Assembly (NCBI RefSeq): GCF_011683955.1
Contig: NZ_JAAQPI010000003.1
Span: 310,001 to 374,000 of the forward strand
From: Pseudomaricurvus alkylphenolicus
GTDB lineage: Bacteria; Pseudomonadota; Gammaproteobacteria; Pseudomonadales; Cellvibrionaceae
Reading direction: 5' to 3'
Length of the DNA stretch: 64,000 nt
Below, piece after piece: positions 25,971-35,532 of this stretch. Both the position numbers and the translations under genes were made by a program. Positions within the stretch are counted from its first letter, which is position 1. The number at the start of each line of letters is the position of its first letter. The notes under the pieces are model-generated. The model did no database searches. It saw only the letters and a program-made list of their open reading frames with translations, and had not been told where the DNA came from.

Positions 25971-28900
25971 CGGCAGATATTGGTCAGCATTTTCCAGGTA
26001 TCGCCGTGCCTCCTGTCGAAAATCTGCAACAGCCTTGACCACTTTGTTCAGGCAAAGCTCTGCTTCGCTCGGCTCGCCCTGCAAAACGTCTTCGCCTTCA
26101 TCGCGAACCAGAGCTTCCAGTTGCGCACTGTATTCACTGACAACTTCAGCGCCGATATTGGCAGCAGCCCCTTTGAGTCCATGGGCTTGAAAACGCAGAT
26201 TGTTGACCTCGCCCTCTTTGAGGGCGTGCTTCATTTGCGCCAGGATGTCGTCCAGACGTTGTGAAAAGGATTGAGTCAGCGTCTGCGCACGATCGCGCCG
26301 ATTGCGAACCCGTTTTTCCAGAGCGCTACTGTCAAAGACCTTGATTACCCTGTCGCTATGTCCTCCAAGGCCAGTCCGTTGTTTCGGCGTCTCTTTGACA
26401 TTAATCACGTCGAGGAAGCGGCTCAATACCGCCGCGAGTTCCTGCTCTGAGACAGGCTTGGACAGATATTCGTTCATGCCTGCCAGCGTCACCTGGCTGC
26501 GGGTCTCTTTGATGACGTCGGCAGTCAAGGCAATGATGGGCACCTCTGCATGACCATGGCGCTGTTCATATCGGCGAATTTCGCCGGCAGCCTGAAGTCC
26601 GTCCATATCCGGCATATGCAGATCCATCAGTACCAGGTCGATATTTTCTCCGGAAGACTCCGTAAACGCTTGCACGGCCTCTCGACCATTGGCAGCACTA
26701 ATAACCTCCAGGCCCAGGCCCCTCAGCATTTCGGTGGCAATATCGCGGTTAAACTCAACGTCCTCCACCAGCAGTACCCGCCCTTTCAACAGGTACTCAC
26801 GCTCCAGGAATGCATTTTCTGATGCAATTGCGTCGCAGTACGTCTTCAACGAATCCACATCTTCAGCCAGGTTTAACAGTTGTCGCAGCTGATCGCTTTT
26901 GAGCCATGCCGGCAACACCAAGCGATAACCCTCAGCTTGGTTGTCGGTGATCAGTTGAATGCTTGACTGATGGCTATCGATGGCGATAACGGCCTTACTG
27001 CCGACACTTAAGCCGAATGCAGGTTCGAGGGCGATAACCGGTAAGGCTCCGGAGGCTGCAGTAACCCTTTGCACACGAAAGCCCCAGTAGCGCAGACGCT
27101 GCAACCAGATATCCGATCCGCCGAGCACCTCAAATTCTCCGCTTCCTTCGTTCCACCCCACATCCACATGGCTTTTCAGCAGGGGTAGCCGCACGCTAAA
27201 ACGGCTGCCCTGGTCAGGCTGGCTGCTGACCTCGATAGTCCCCCCCATCAGTTCTGCCAGCCGCTTGCAGATCGACAATCCCAGGCCGGTGCCACCGTAA
27301 CGACGATTGATGGAGCTGTCTGCTTGAACGAAAGGGTCAAACAAGTGCTTTTGCCCCTCTTCGGAAATACCGATGCCGGTATCATGCACCTCCAAAATCA
27401 GCTGTCGTGACTCTCTGTACAGACAACGAAGGGTGACGAACCCCTCCTCGGTGAATTTAATGGCATTGGACAGCAGGTTAAGGACAATTTGTTTGATACG
27501 TACCTCATCGCCGCGCCAGATTCCTTCGCAGACTGGGTCAAAATCCCAGACCAGCCGCAAGGGTTTACCCTGCAGTCGCAGACTGAACAAACTCAACTGA
27601 TCGATCAATAGCTGTTCCAGGTCGAACTCGACTTCGTCCAACATCAACTCATCGGCTTCAATCTTGGAAAAGTCCAGAATATCGTTAATCAGATCCAACA
27701 AGGTTGCACCCGAGTTTTGGATCAGTGCCAGGGTATCACGCTGGCGCCCGGACAGCTCAGACTTACCTAGCAGGCCAGCGCCACCCAGGACAGCATTGAG
27801 CGGCGTGCGGATCTCATGGCTCATTGACGCCAGAAACAGACTCTTGGCTTTATTGGCCGAATCCGCCTGCTCGGCCAGGTTTTCCGCGGTGCGCTTCTGC
27901 TCCAACAGATGTCGATTAAGTTGTTCCGTTTGCTGTTGGGCCTGAATCACTTCCCTGGTGCGTTTTTCAATCGCCTGTTCCAGCATTTCATTCTGCAGTG
28001 CCAGATTGCCGGCGTTAAGCCGAATATTCTTGACCAGGTAATAACCCAACAGTAGAGCCAATAAAACCATGATGCCCACCACCCAGAGAACGGTATTGCG
28101 CCAACGATTGATCTGCTGCTGCTGTTGGTAATAACTTTGCAGCAATCCCCCCTGAAGATACGCCTCATAGGTGATGGTACGATTAATCAGAAAATCAAAT
28201 TCACCGGCCAGCGACTGCACTTCCTGATTGATTGCTCCGCGGGCTCCTTGCGCTCCCTCAAGCACGCCCGCAAACAGCAAACGACGCTTCTTCTCCAGCA
28301 GTTTTTCCGCGTTGGTCAATAATGCGGACAGACGTTCGGCGAAATCACGGTTGCCGCGTCGTGACAACCACTGGGGATCGAGGTATAAGCGATCGAGCTG
28401 CGCCCGATACTCGATGACCCGATCAATATAGTTTTTTATGGTTTCATTGGTATCAGCATCCACTCTGGCGTTAAGCAAACGCACCATGCCGGCCGCACCC
28501 ACATTGAGATTACCAATCAACGCCGGCAGCAGTTCAGTGACCTGAGTGGCGACAATTCTCGGGGTGGCGTCCTCTCCAGCCTGAAAACGCGAGACCCGGC
28601 CTATTGCAGCAATCAGCTGCAAAAACTCTTCGTTCAGCATTCGCAACTGTTCCAGCTGATAGGCTGAACCGCTGACGTGCTGCCGGCGAACACCCTCTTC
28701 CAGACGCTGCCAGGACCATAATTGTTCGGGGTAGTATTGCTCGACCCCCTGCCTGGAGCGGCTAAGCAGTTGCTCCAGATCACTGGGTAGGGTGTCTGAT
28801 CGTCGGGGTGCATAAATGGTGTCGATACCTGCCGGCATGGTGTACTGGAGACTGCGCCGAACCATCTGAGCCTGTACGCGGCTGATCGAGATCATCAGCT

Positions 28901-29090
28901 CCATGCCCCGGACTTTGCCTTGAATTTCCCGCTGATCGGAAGACAGCTCCCCCATATACAGGTAGACTAACCCCATCAAAGGCAAGATCAACACCAGCGC
29001 CGTAATCACCAGGCGATAGCCAACTCGCCCGGAACGGAATGCCTGTTCTGCCGCAATAGGGTGGTACTCAAGTTCGTCCGACATGCTCAA
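25968..29090 (-). CDS. Hybrid sensor histidine kinase (HisKA-HATPase-REC-Hpt)
   Basis: A 1040-residue inner-membrane sensor. The first membrane segment is at about 27-46 and the second at about 333-355, enclosing a periplasmic helical region of 285 residues. A coiled coil leads to the phospho-acceptor His in SMSHEIRTPLN (about 425). The ATPase domain has NLLSNAIKFT, DTGIGIS and GGTGLGLSICKRL. A degenerate receiver-like stretch (640-770) precedes a full receiver with LLVEDVEFNRD and phospho-Asp in VLMDLHMPDMDG (about 825). A C-terminal Hpt domain has its His in FQAHGLKGAAANIG. The layout is BarA/TorS-like, but I see no HAMP domain. No response regulator gene is adjacent. It is divergent from a YfiR-like protein that may be its periplasmic partner. 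Confidence 0.93.
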   Translation of the reverse strand: MSMSDELEYHPIAAEQAFRSGRVGYRLVITALVLILPLMGLVYLYMGELSSDQREIQGKVRGMELMISISRVQAQMVRRSLQYTMPAGIDTIYAPRRSDTLPSDLEQLLSRSRQGVEQYYPEQLWSWQRLEEGVRRQHVSGSAYQLEQLRMLNEEFLQLIAAIGRVSRFQAGEDATPRIVATQVTELLPALIGNLNVGAAGMVRLLNARVDADTNETIKNYIDRVIEYRAQLDRLYLDPQWLSRRGNRDFAERLSALLTNAEKLLEKKRRLLFAGVLEGAQGARGAINQEVQSLAGEFDFLINRTITYEAYLQGGLLQSYYQQQQQINRWRNTVLWVVGIMVLLALLLGYYLVKNIRLNAGNLALQNEMLEQAIEKRTREVIQAQQQTEQLNRHLLEQKRTAENLAEQADSANKAKSLFLASMSHEIRTPLNAVLGGAGLLGKSELSGRQRDTLALIQNSGATLLDLINDILDFSKIEADELMLDEVEFDLEQLLIDQLSLFSLRLQGKPLRLVWDFDPVCEGIWRGDEVRIKQIVLNLLSNAIKFTEEGFVTLRCLYRESRQLILEVHDTGIGISEEGQKHLFDPFVQADSSINRRYGGTGLGLSICKRLAELMGGTIEVSSQPDQGSRFSVRLPLLKSHVDVGWNEGSGEFEVLGGSDIWLQRLRYWGFRVQRVTAASGALPVIALEPAFGLSVGSKAVIAIDSHQSSIQLITDNQAEGYRLVLPAWLKSDQLRQLLNLAEDVDSLKTYCDAIASENAFLEREYLLKGRVLLVEDVEFNRDIATEMLRGLGLEVISAANGREAVQAFTESSGENIDLVLMDLHMPDMDGLQAAGEIRRYEQRHGHAEVPIIALTADVIKETRSQVTLAGMNEYLSKPVSEQELAAVLSRFLDVINVKETPKQRTGLGGHSDRVIKVFDSSALEKRVRNRRDRAQTLTQSFSQRLDDILAQMKHALKEGEVNNLRFQAHGLKGAAANIGAEVVSEYSAQLEALVRDEGEDVLQGEPSEAELCLNKVVKAVADFRQEARRYLENADQYLP

Positions 29091-29341
29091 ATATTATTTT
29101 CGCTGTAACAAGCGCATTGTTATTCTGTTATCTTTGACTTTGACGTTTTTTCGCCAGACCTTGGGGATGGAGAACATCATATGGGGCTAGCCATAATATA
29201 GCCGTTTGCAATAACGAATACCTTATCCTGCCAGCCACATTTGAAAAGAAGCCATCTTACCTTGAAGTTAAACCAATACCGTCGATCAACACAAGCGAAT
29301 CAAGGGCCGGCTCCAGGAAAGCCGGGGTAGACGCTGCAGTT

Positions 29342-29869
29342 ATGAACGCATCCTTGCGGGAATGGCCGGTTATAAAATGGACAGCCCTGTGGCTCAGCGG
29401 CTGGATTGCCGTGGCCGCCAATGTCTGTGCGAGACCACTGCCCACGGAATTGACATCAGCGCTGTTGCTGAAAGCAGTGGAACTGGAAACCAGGCTTGGT
29501 GCAAAAGATGCCTTGACGATATTGGTACTGGGTAACCGGGAGCTGTTCTCTGCGTTACGGGCCAGGCGCCGGGACGTGATAGGTACAGGCAATCTCCAGG
29601 AGATCCTCCGAGACGAGCTACCCACCAAAGTCAAACCGGATGTCATATTTATCGGCCGACATACCGACCTGACCGCCATTCTTGAGTACGCTCAGCGCCA
29701 TCAAATATTAACAGTCTCCGATAACATTGCGCTTGCAAGTCGCGGTGTGGCAATGATTCTTTACGACGACGACGGCCTGCCCGGCATCCTCTTGAACATT
29801 ACCGTTTCCAAACAGCGGGGACTGGTGTGGAAACCGGAAATCCTGGAATTTGTCGAGCCGATCTACTGA
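29342..29869 (+). CDS. YfiR-like (DUF4154) periplasmic protein
   Basis: A 175-residue protein with a signal-like N-terminus (WTALWLSGWIAVAANVCARP) and then the DUF4154 pattern: ALTILVLGNRELFSALRA, KPDVIFIGRHTD, ILTVSDNIALASRGVAMIL, GLPGILLNITVSKQRGLVW. In Pseudomonas, YfiR is a periplasmic repressor of the diguanylate cyclase YfiN; other members sit beside sensor kinases or receptors. Here the neighbour is a divergent hybrid kinase 250 bases away, with no yfiN-like gene. A role in periplasmic sensing is likely but inferred. No strong ribosome binding site is visible. Confidence 0.75.
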   Translation: MNASLREWPVIKWTALWLSGWIAVAANVCARPLPTELTSALLLKAVELETRLGAKDALTILVLGNRELFSALRARRRDVIGTGNLQEILRDELPTKVKPDVIFIGRHTDLTAILEYAQRHQILTVSDNIALASRGVAMILYDDDGLPGILLNITVSKQRGLVWKPEILEFVEPIY

Positions 29870-29891
29870 ACAGTCCTACCCGATAGCCGGT

Positions 29892-30290
29892 TCATGCGGC
29901 GCGTGTCGGCAGACGATACTGAATCTCGCGTGACTGGTCTTTCAGATTAAAACTACGGGCAATCTCGGCGCAGGCGTTGTAATACATATTGCCACCCATG
30001 CTGCGCATGCGTGACTTCTGCTCTTCCAGCCAATCGCTTTCAAATGCCAGTTCCACCTCATTGAAGGTGCTGTAAAAGCTGGCTGGTTTATCGTCTTCGA
30101 TTTGAAACCAGAACAGACTGCAGTCATCGACATCGAAAGCCATACCCTGGTTGTAGAGTTCTTCCGTGATATTGCGAAGTGCCGGGTCGCGCTTCTCCAA
30201 CGCCCCATTAATAACGGTTGCGCCATTGTGTGAAAATCCTGCTTCCGCGTGATAGTAGGATTTCAGACGCACAGCAATATGTTTTTTCAT
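29892..30290 (-). CDS. Hypothetical 132-residue protein
   Basis: Not recognised. It is hydrophilic, with no signal peptide or membrane segment; a beta-rich N-terminal half (KHIAVRLKSYYHAEAGFS, DDCSLFWFQIEDDKPASF) precedes a helical stretch (DWLEEQKSRMRSMGG). It has an ATG start and is convergent with the YfiR-like gene with a 22-base gap. Codon use looks native and it is probably a real gene. Upstream to 30611 there is no further gene; the only structure I see there is the hairpin at 30557. Confidence 0.6.
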   Translation of the reverse strand: MKKHIAVRLKSYYHAEAGFSHNGATVINGALEKRDPALRNITEELYNQGMAFDVDDCSLFWFQIEDDKPASFYSTFNEVELAFESDWLEEQKSRMRSMGGNMYYNACAEIARSFNLKDQSREIQYRLPTRAA

Positions 30291-30556
30291 GTAAAACTAG
30301 AATGCCACTCTTCAGAAGTACGTGCGAGATACAGGAAATACGCACGGATTACCGCTCAACATGTGCATTAAACGCTCAGGAAGCGATCCATTTAGCACTT
30401 TGCTTGAGTCGAATACAACAGCCTGCATCAAGTCAATAGGGAGAAGCCCCGACCCGATGTTGAATTGACTGAATCACATGGGAGCTGCAGAGAAAATTGC
30501 AACCGACCGGGTGCTGATGATAGCAAGTTGCTGCGGAAAGGTACAGACATGGGAGG

Positions 30557-30581
30557 CCCACTGCACACGCGGTGCAGTGGG
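30557..30581. terminator. Stem-loop downstream of the Old Yellow Enzyme gene
   Basis: CCCACTGCAC (30557-30566) and GTGCAGTGGG (30572-30581) form a perfect 10-bp stem with a 5-base loop. There is no T-tract on either strand. It lies 31-55 bases past the stop of the minus-strand gene, in an otherwise empty 321-base gap. Confidence 0.5.
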
Positions 30582-30611
30582 GAGAAGCTATTGAGGTCAA
30601 AATCGCCAATA

Positions 30612-31721
30612 TCAGACCAGCTCGGCCAACAAACCTTTGTCGTAGGATTTAAGCTGTTCGAAATTGCCGTCACGAACCTGATTGCTCCAATCCGGGTTGG
30701 CAATCAATGCGCGACCCACGGCAACCAGGTCAAATTCGTTGGCATCCATACGCTGTAACAAATTGTCGAGGCTGGCCGGCTCAGCACTGCGGAAATCAGC
30801 AGTTCCGTCCTCCGGCAGAAAATCCGCATTCAGCCCGACGCTGCCCACAGTGATAACAGGTTTACCGATTAACTTGCGGGTCCAGCCTGCCAGATTCAGG
30901 TCACTGCCCTCGAACTCCGGCTCCCAGAAACGGCGGGTGGAACAGTGGAAAATGTCCACACCGGCATCGCTCAGCGGCTGCAGAAACGCCTGCAATTGCT
31001 CTGGAGTTTCCACCAAACGCGCACTGTAATCCTGCTGCTTCCACTGCGACCAACGCAGAATAATCGGAAAGTCGGGACCAACGGCCGCGCGTACCGCACT
31101 GACAATTTCAAGGGCAAAGCGCGAGCGCGCCGCCAGATCGCCACCGTAACCGTCTTCGCGCTGATTGGTGCCATCCCAAAAAAACTGGTCGATCAGGTAA
31201 CCGTGCGCACCGTGAATTTCAACGGCATCAAAACCAATACGCTTGGCATCAACCGCTGCCTTGGCGAATGCGGCCACCACCTCATCGATGTCTTCTTGAC
31301 TCATGGCGTGACCCCGAACCTTTCCGGGCACCGCCATGCCACTGGGACTGTGGCCCGGAGTATCGCCACCGGGGTTCACGCCGGGCTTGCGAATAGCACC
31401 CACGTGCCAAAGCTGAGGCGCTATCTTGCCGCCCTCCGCGTGAACCGCATCCACCACTTTTTTCCAGCCGGCCAGGGCTTCTTCGCCGTGAAAGCTGGGT
31501 ACATTGGGATAACCGTGAGCCGCCTTGTGATCAATACAGGTGCCCTCGGTAATAATCAGCCCCACACCACCGGCTGCACGACGGCGATAATATTCAATCA
31601 CCTTTTCGTTGGGCACGTTACCCGGCGAGTAGGTCCGCGTCATAGGCGCCATCACCACACGGTTTGGCAGCGTCAGTTTTTTCAACTCCAGGGGTTGAAA
31701 CAGGCTATCGGTATTGCTCAT
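30612..31721 (-). CDS. NADH:flavin oxidoreductase (Old Yellow Enzyme family)
   Basis: A 369-residue FMN enzyme. The N-terminus LFQPLELKKLTLPNRVVMAPMTR is typical; other motifs are GGVGLIITEGTCID, GKIAPQLWHVG and the hallmark VEIHGAHGYLIDQFFWDGTN. C-terminal FMN-phosphate contacts are in FDLVAVGRALIANPDW. Such enzymes reduce activated alkenes or nitro compounds and detoxify reactive electrophiles. A TetR gene lies directly upstream on the same strand, with a palindrome between them, as in nemR-nemA. Confidence 0.93.
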   Translation of the reverse strand: MSNTDSLFQPLELKKLTLPNRVVMAPMTRTYSPGNVPNEKVIEYYRRRAAGGVGLIITEGTCIDHKAAHGYPNVPSFHGEEALAGWKKVVDAVHAEGGKIAPQLWHVGAIRKPGVNPGGDTPGHSPSGMAVPGKVRGHAMSQEDIDEVVAAFAKAAVDAKRIGFDAVEIHGAHGYLIDQFFWDGTNQREDGYGGDLAARSRFALEIVSAVRAAVGPDFPIILRWSQWKQQDYSARLVETPEQLQAFLQPLSDAGVDIFHCSTRRFWEPEFEGSDLNLAGWTRKLIGKPVITVGSVGLNADFLPEDGTADFRSAEPASLDNLLQRMDANEFDLVAVGRALIANPDWSNQVRDGNFEQLKSYDKGLLAELV

Positions 31722-31756
31722 TAGTGACCTCCGTCTTTCATGTTGGCCCCACCCAA

Positions 31757-31780
31757 CTAACCTACTAGTAGGATGGTTAT
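31757..31780. promoter_or_regulatory. Probable TetR operator before the Old Yellow Enzyme gene
   Basis: The core CCTACTAGTAGG (31761-31772) is a perfect 12-bp palindrome, with TAA on the left and GGTTA on the right. It shares the phrase ACTAACCTAC with the site upstream of the tetR gene. Confidence 0.65.
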
Positions 31781-31817
31781 CAGGCCAAAAAATTTTGCCC
31801 TGACAGGGGCGGTTCCG

Positions 31818-32399
31818 CTATTGCGAAGCCACCATTAATTGCTTCATCTGCGCCATAGCCTCATCAAACATCTCGCTGCCATGTACGCGTGAATACTGCA
31901 GTGCCGCCTTGCAGGTCAGCACAACAAGTACTGCCTGGGCCCGCACATCTCCCGGAAAGCTCAGCTCACCGTTATCCCGCCCCTGTTGCAGCAGTTCCGC
32001 CACAAACTCCAGCTCATGGTCATCCAGCCGTTTAAGCGCGGGCCGCATGGCCTCCGGCAGTGATGCGATATCAGCCTGCAGGCTGCTGAGGGGGCAAATT
32101 TTTTTCTCGCAACCGCCATAGCGCAGAGTGCCTCGCACATAGCGATCAAGCTTTTCCAGAGCGGAGCCGGCAAAAGCGCGAGACTTACTGAATTCCCGTT
32201 CATGCCAATCCTGAATGGCCTGACACAGGGCCACACCCAGATCTTCCTTTTTGGGAAAATGGTGATGGATACTGGCCTTGGTAATACCCAACTGGCGCGC
32301 CAGGTCCTGGTAGCTGAAATTTTCAAACCCACGGGTCTGCAGTAATTCCAGGGCCAGATCCACGATCTGCTGTTTGCGGTTCTTCAGTCTGACTTGCAT
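31818..32399 (-). CDS. TetR-family repressor
   Basis: A 193-residue protein. The DNA-binding domain is at residues 8-55 (KQQIVDLALELLQTRGFENF, then LGITKASIHHHFPKKEDLG). The C-terminal ligand domain contains a KKICPLSSLQADIASLP segment, common in the AcuR/NemR-like branch, with a Cys that could sense electrophiles. It lies upstream of the flavin oxidoreductase gene and has a palindrome before its own start, so it is probably autoregulated. Confidence 0.92.
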   Translation of the reverse strand: MQVRLKNRKQQIVDLALELLQTRGFENFSYQDLARQLGITKASIHHHFPKKEDLGVALCQAIQDWHEREFSKSRAFAGSALEKLDRYVRGTLRYGGCEKKICPLSSLQADIASLPEAMRPALKRLDDHELEFVAELLQQGRDNGELSFPGDVRAQAVLVVLTCKAALQYSRVHGSEMFDEAMAQMKQLMVASQ

Positions 32400-32410
32400 G
32401 GCCAGCGATA

Positions 32411-32434
32411 CTAACCTACCTCAAGGTCAGTTAG
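32411..32434. promoter_or_regulatory. Probable TetR autoregulatory operator
   Basis: CTAACCTACC (32411-32420) and GGTCAGTTAG (32425-32434) are inverted with 8 of 10 positions matching, centred about 23 bases before the tetR start. It shares CTAACCTAC with the operator at 31757. Confidence 0.6.
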
Positions 32435-32467
32435 CAACTATTGTATGAGACCGGGAAGTCACCGGAA

Positions 32468-34282
32468 TTATTGAGAATCACGCAGATTACTGATCCAAAG
32501 CGTTTGGTAGGGCGCAAGCGCCAGTACGGCGTCATCCTCCGGTAACTCTTCGCTGCCGATCAGATCCCACCACTGGTCCGTGGAAATCAGGTTGATATCG
32601 GACAACTGCAAAGACTGCTCTTGAGCACTGATGTTACTGATGCAGAAGATGCTCTGGCGACGGTCGTGGGACTGGCGCCAGAAGCCGAACAGTTTATCGC
32701 CCAGCTGCAGAGTAAATTGAGTGGCATTGGGATGAAACGCTGGCTGGCGGCGACGGATTGCCAACAGGTTTTTCAGCGCTTTAAACACCCGTGCATGGGA
32801 ACTGCTCTGATTGGCCAGTTCTGACTCAAGGCTATCGTAAGACCACTGGTGACGATTGATGGACCGGTTGTGACCGGTGTGCTCCATGCGGGCGTAGTCA
32901 TTGCGGGTCCCCAACAGACTGTGCACGTAAATTCCTGGAATCCCCTCCAGCCCCAACATAATGGCATGGGCGCAAACAAATCTCTGCAGACCATACCCAT
33001 CAGCGCCGTCGACAGTACCTTGCAAGGCATCGAACAGGGAGATATTAATTTCATAGGGTCGGGTTTCACCACTGCCCAAGGCCCGCCAGGAAATTCGCCC
33101 CCCAAAGTCTTGCATGGTCTTCACAAGTGTATCGGTCTCTGTCTCGGTCAACAGGCCTTCAACAGGTCGTAAACCGATACCGTCGTGGGAGGCGATAAAA
33201 TTAAAGTAAGTGGTGCCGTTCTGAGCCGGTGGCATGCTCATCAGCCAGAGTTTGAGATGATGGCTGCTTCCAGTCACCAGTGTATTGACCAGCAATGGCG
33301 GCAGCGAAAAATTGTAGACACAGTGTGCTTCGTTGGCATTGCCGAAATACGACAGGTTTTCCCGATTGGGGATATTGGTTTCCGTGATGATCACCGCCTC
33401 ACTTTCAGCGTGCTCAATCAACAATCGCAAAAGGCGGATAATTGCATGGGTTTCGTCCAGATTGATGCAGCTGGTGCCGGCTTTTTTCCATAGAAATGCC
33501 ACGGCATCCAAGCGAAAAATACGCACCCCCATATCCAGGTATTGCCGCACAATTGAGACAAATTGTTTAAGAACGGCGGGATTGGCAAAGTCTAGATCGG
33601 CCTGATCGTGACTGAAGGTGCACCAAACATGCCGTTCCCCCTTTGCAGTTTTAACGGGCCGTAACAGATCGCTGGTTCGAGGCCTGACCACATGGGAATA
33701 ATCGTCCTGGGGATCGGCACAAACGAAATAGTCATGGCCCGGCCCTTCACCTTTGATAAAATTCTGAAACCAGAGACTGCGGCTGGAGCAGTGATTGATC
33801 ACAAGATCACTCATCAATCGATACTGACTGGAGATTTCGAAAATATGACTCCAATCACCCAGCGCCTCGTTTACGCTGGAGAAATCGATAACCGCAAATC
33901 CGTCGTCGGAGCTGAATGGAAAAAACGGCAGGATATGCACACTGTTGATGAGGCCATCGCCGTGTTCATCCAGAAATTGTTTGAGCACCTGCAACGGCTT
34001 GGGATCAACATCCGTCCGCGCCTTCTCTTGCGGAATAAACGTATCACCATAGGTAATCAGGATAACGTCTTCCTGACTCCAGGGGTTGTGATGGGGTTCC
34101 GGACAGCTGATTTCCTGATCCAACCGCATTAGCTCGATCAGCTGCTCGGTAAGAGCCTCATAGCCAATATTCAGAGGCGTTTGGTGATAGATTAAATCCA
34201 GATGATGCACCAGTCGCGCTTTAAGGGACTGCAACTGTTGTTCATCAATCGATCGCTGATCAACTGAACCGGAGGCTGTCAT
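32468..34282 (-). CDS. GH13_18 glycoside phosphorylase, probable glucosylglycerate phosphorylase
   Basis: A 604-residue sucrose-phosphorylase-like enzyme. GH13 residues are the nucleophile Asp259 in [11 protein letters not shown], the acid/base Glu301 in ITETNIP and the transition-state Asp367 in [13 protein letters not shown]. The N-terminus has [18 protein letters not shown], shared by the subfamily. Its place in an operon with glucosyl-3-phosphoglycerate synthase and a phosphatase points to phosphorolysis of glucosylglycerate to glucose 1-phosphate and glycerate rather than of sucrose. The ATG at 34282 overlaps the gpgS stop (ATGA) and has AGGAG 11 bases upstream; the TTG at 34291 is too close to that site. 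Confidence 0.85.
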   Translation of the reverse strand: MTASGSVDQRSIDEQQLQSLKARLVHHLDLIYHQTPLNIGYEALTEQLIELMRLDQEISCPEPHHNPWSQEDVILITYGDTFIPQEKARTDVDPKPLQVLKQFLDEHGDGLINSVHILPFFPFSSDDGFAVIDFSSVNEALGDWSHIFEISSQYRLMSDLVINHCSSRSLWFQNFIKGEGPGHDYFVCADPQDDYSHVVRPRTSDLLRPVKTAKGERHVWCTFSHDQADLDFANPAVLKQFVSIVRQYLDMGVRIFRLDAVAFLWKKAGTSCINLDETHAIIRLLRLLIEHAESEAVIITETNIPNRENLSYFGNANEAHCVYNFSLPPLLVNTLVTGSSHHLKLWLMSMPPAQNGTTYFNFIASHDGIGLRPVEGLLTETETDTLVKTMQDFGGRISWRALGSGETRPYEINISLFDALQGTVDGADGYGLQRFVCAHAIMLGLEGIPGIYVHSLLGTRNDYARMEHTGHNRSINRHQWSYDSLESELANQSSSHARVFKALKNLLAIRRRQPAFHPNATQFTLQLGDKLFGFWRQSHDRRQSIFCISNISAQEQSLQLSDINLISTDQWWDLIGSEELPEDDAVLALAPYQTLWISNLRDSQ

Positions 34283-35505
34283 TTGATACAAAACTCCTTA
34301 TGGTCCGACTCTACCGCTTCGCGCAGACGCTCCAACACATCCGGCATGGCACTGATTACCCGGTTCCAACTTGGAATAAACGGAGTTTCCATCGGACGAT
34401 CCAAAAATGCCTCACCCGCTTTCATGATATTCTGCGCAAACAGCTCCACCGCTTTTTCTTCCTGATGGATGTCCAGTGTCAAACCATTCATGACTGCATC
34501 GTTGTGATAGGTTTCGATAAAGTCGAGCGCAATACGGAAATAAGTCGCCTTGATAGACCGAAAAGTTTCGGTGTTAAAGGTCTTACCCTGGGTAGCCAGC
34601 TTGCGGAATAACGCCTTGGAAATATCGATGGACATTTTCGACAAGCCGCCATGTTCATTGTCATAGGACAAATCCTGATGTTTGTGATCGTACACATCCG
34701 CGATATCCACCTGGCACAAACGGTTGTTAGCGTAGTTGCGATGCATTTCTGACAACACGCCGATCTCCAGTCCCCAGTCACTGGGAATACGGATATCGTT
34801 CAAAACATCCTTGCGAAAAGAAAATTCGCCGGCCAGTGAATAACGATAGCTGTCCATATACTGCAAATATTCGAGCTCACCAAAGATCTTCTTGAGTGCA
34901 CGCAATAAAGGCGTCACCAGTAACCGGCACACCCGCCCGTTGATTTTCCCATCGGCGACCCGCGCATAAAAACCCTTGCAAAACTCGTAATTGAAACGAG
35001 GGTTGGCCACCGGGTAAATCAGACGCGCCAGTAATTCACGATCATAGGTCACAATATCGCAGTCGTGCAGCGCCACAGATTCTGCCCTTCCCGATGCCAG
35101 TGTATAACCCATGCAATACCAGACATTGCGCCCTTTGCCCAATTCCTTGGGTGCCAGATTGAGTGCCTGCAATTCGGCGTCCAGCGCTTTTAACCGAGGG
35201 CCGTCATTCCACAGCACGCGATGGTCCTGGGGCAGCTTGGAGAAAAATTCCAGGGCATATCGATACTGTTCCTCTGTTGCGCGATCCAGGCCGATCACAA
35301 TTTCCGAGAGATAATCGGCATCGACCAGATGATCGACGATATTGGGAAGAGCCTCCCCCTCCAGCTCAGAAAACAGCGATGGTAAAATAAGGGACATGGG
35401 ACGAGACTTGCTGAAACCGCGCAAATCGTCCTCCAAATCCGCCAGAGGCCGTTTCGACAAATTGTGAAGGGTGGTCACGATTCCGTTCTGATAAAAGTCT
35501 GCCAA
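34279..35505 (-). CDS. gpgS: Glucosyl-3-phosphoglycerate synthase
   Basis: A 408-residue retaining GT-A glycosyltransferase (GT81-type). It transfers glucose from an NDP-glucose to 3-phosphoglycerate. Visible motifs are [26 protein letters not shown], the [12 protein letters not shown] loop, the metal-binding [15 protein letters not shown] (Asp148, Asp150) and [10 protein letters not shown] with [10 protein letters not shown]. It lies between the phosphatase (27-base gap) and the phosphorylase (ATGA overlap), so the three are one operon. Mannosyl transfer is a possible alternative, but this family normally uses glucose. Confidence 0.88.
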   Translation of the reverse strand: MADFYQNGIVTTLHNLSKRPLADLEDDLRGFSKSRPMSLILPSLFSELEGEALPNIVDHLVDADYLSEIVIGLDRATEEQYRYALEFFSKLPQDHRVLWNDGPRLKALDAELQALNLAPKELGKGRNVWYCMGYTLASGRAESVALHDCDIVTYDRELLARLIYPVANPRFNYEFCKGFYARVADGKINGRVCRLLVTPLLRALKKIFGELEYLQYMDSYRYSLAGEFSFRKDVLNDIRIPSDWGLEIGVLSEMHRNYANNRLCQVDIADVYDHKHQDLSYDNEHGGLSKMSIDISKALFRKLATQGKTFNTETFRSIKATYFRIALDFIETYHNDAVMNGLTLDIHQEEKAVELFAQNIMKAGEAFLDRPMETPFIPSWNRVISAMPDVLERLREAVESDHKEFCIK

Positions 35506-35532
35506 GGTCTGCTCCTTTAATCCGTAATCAAT

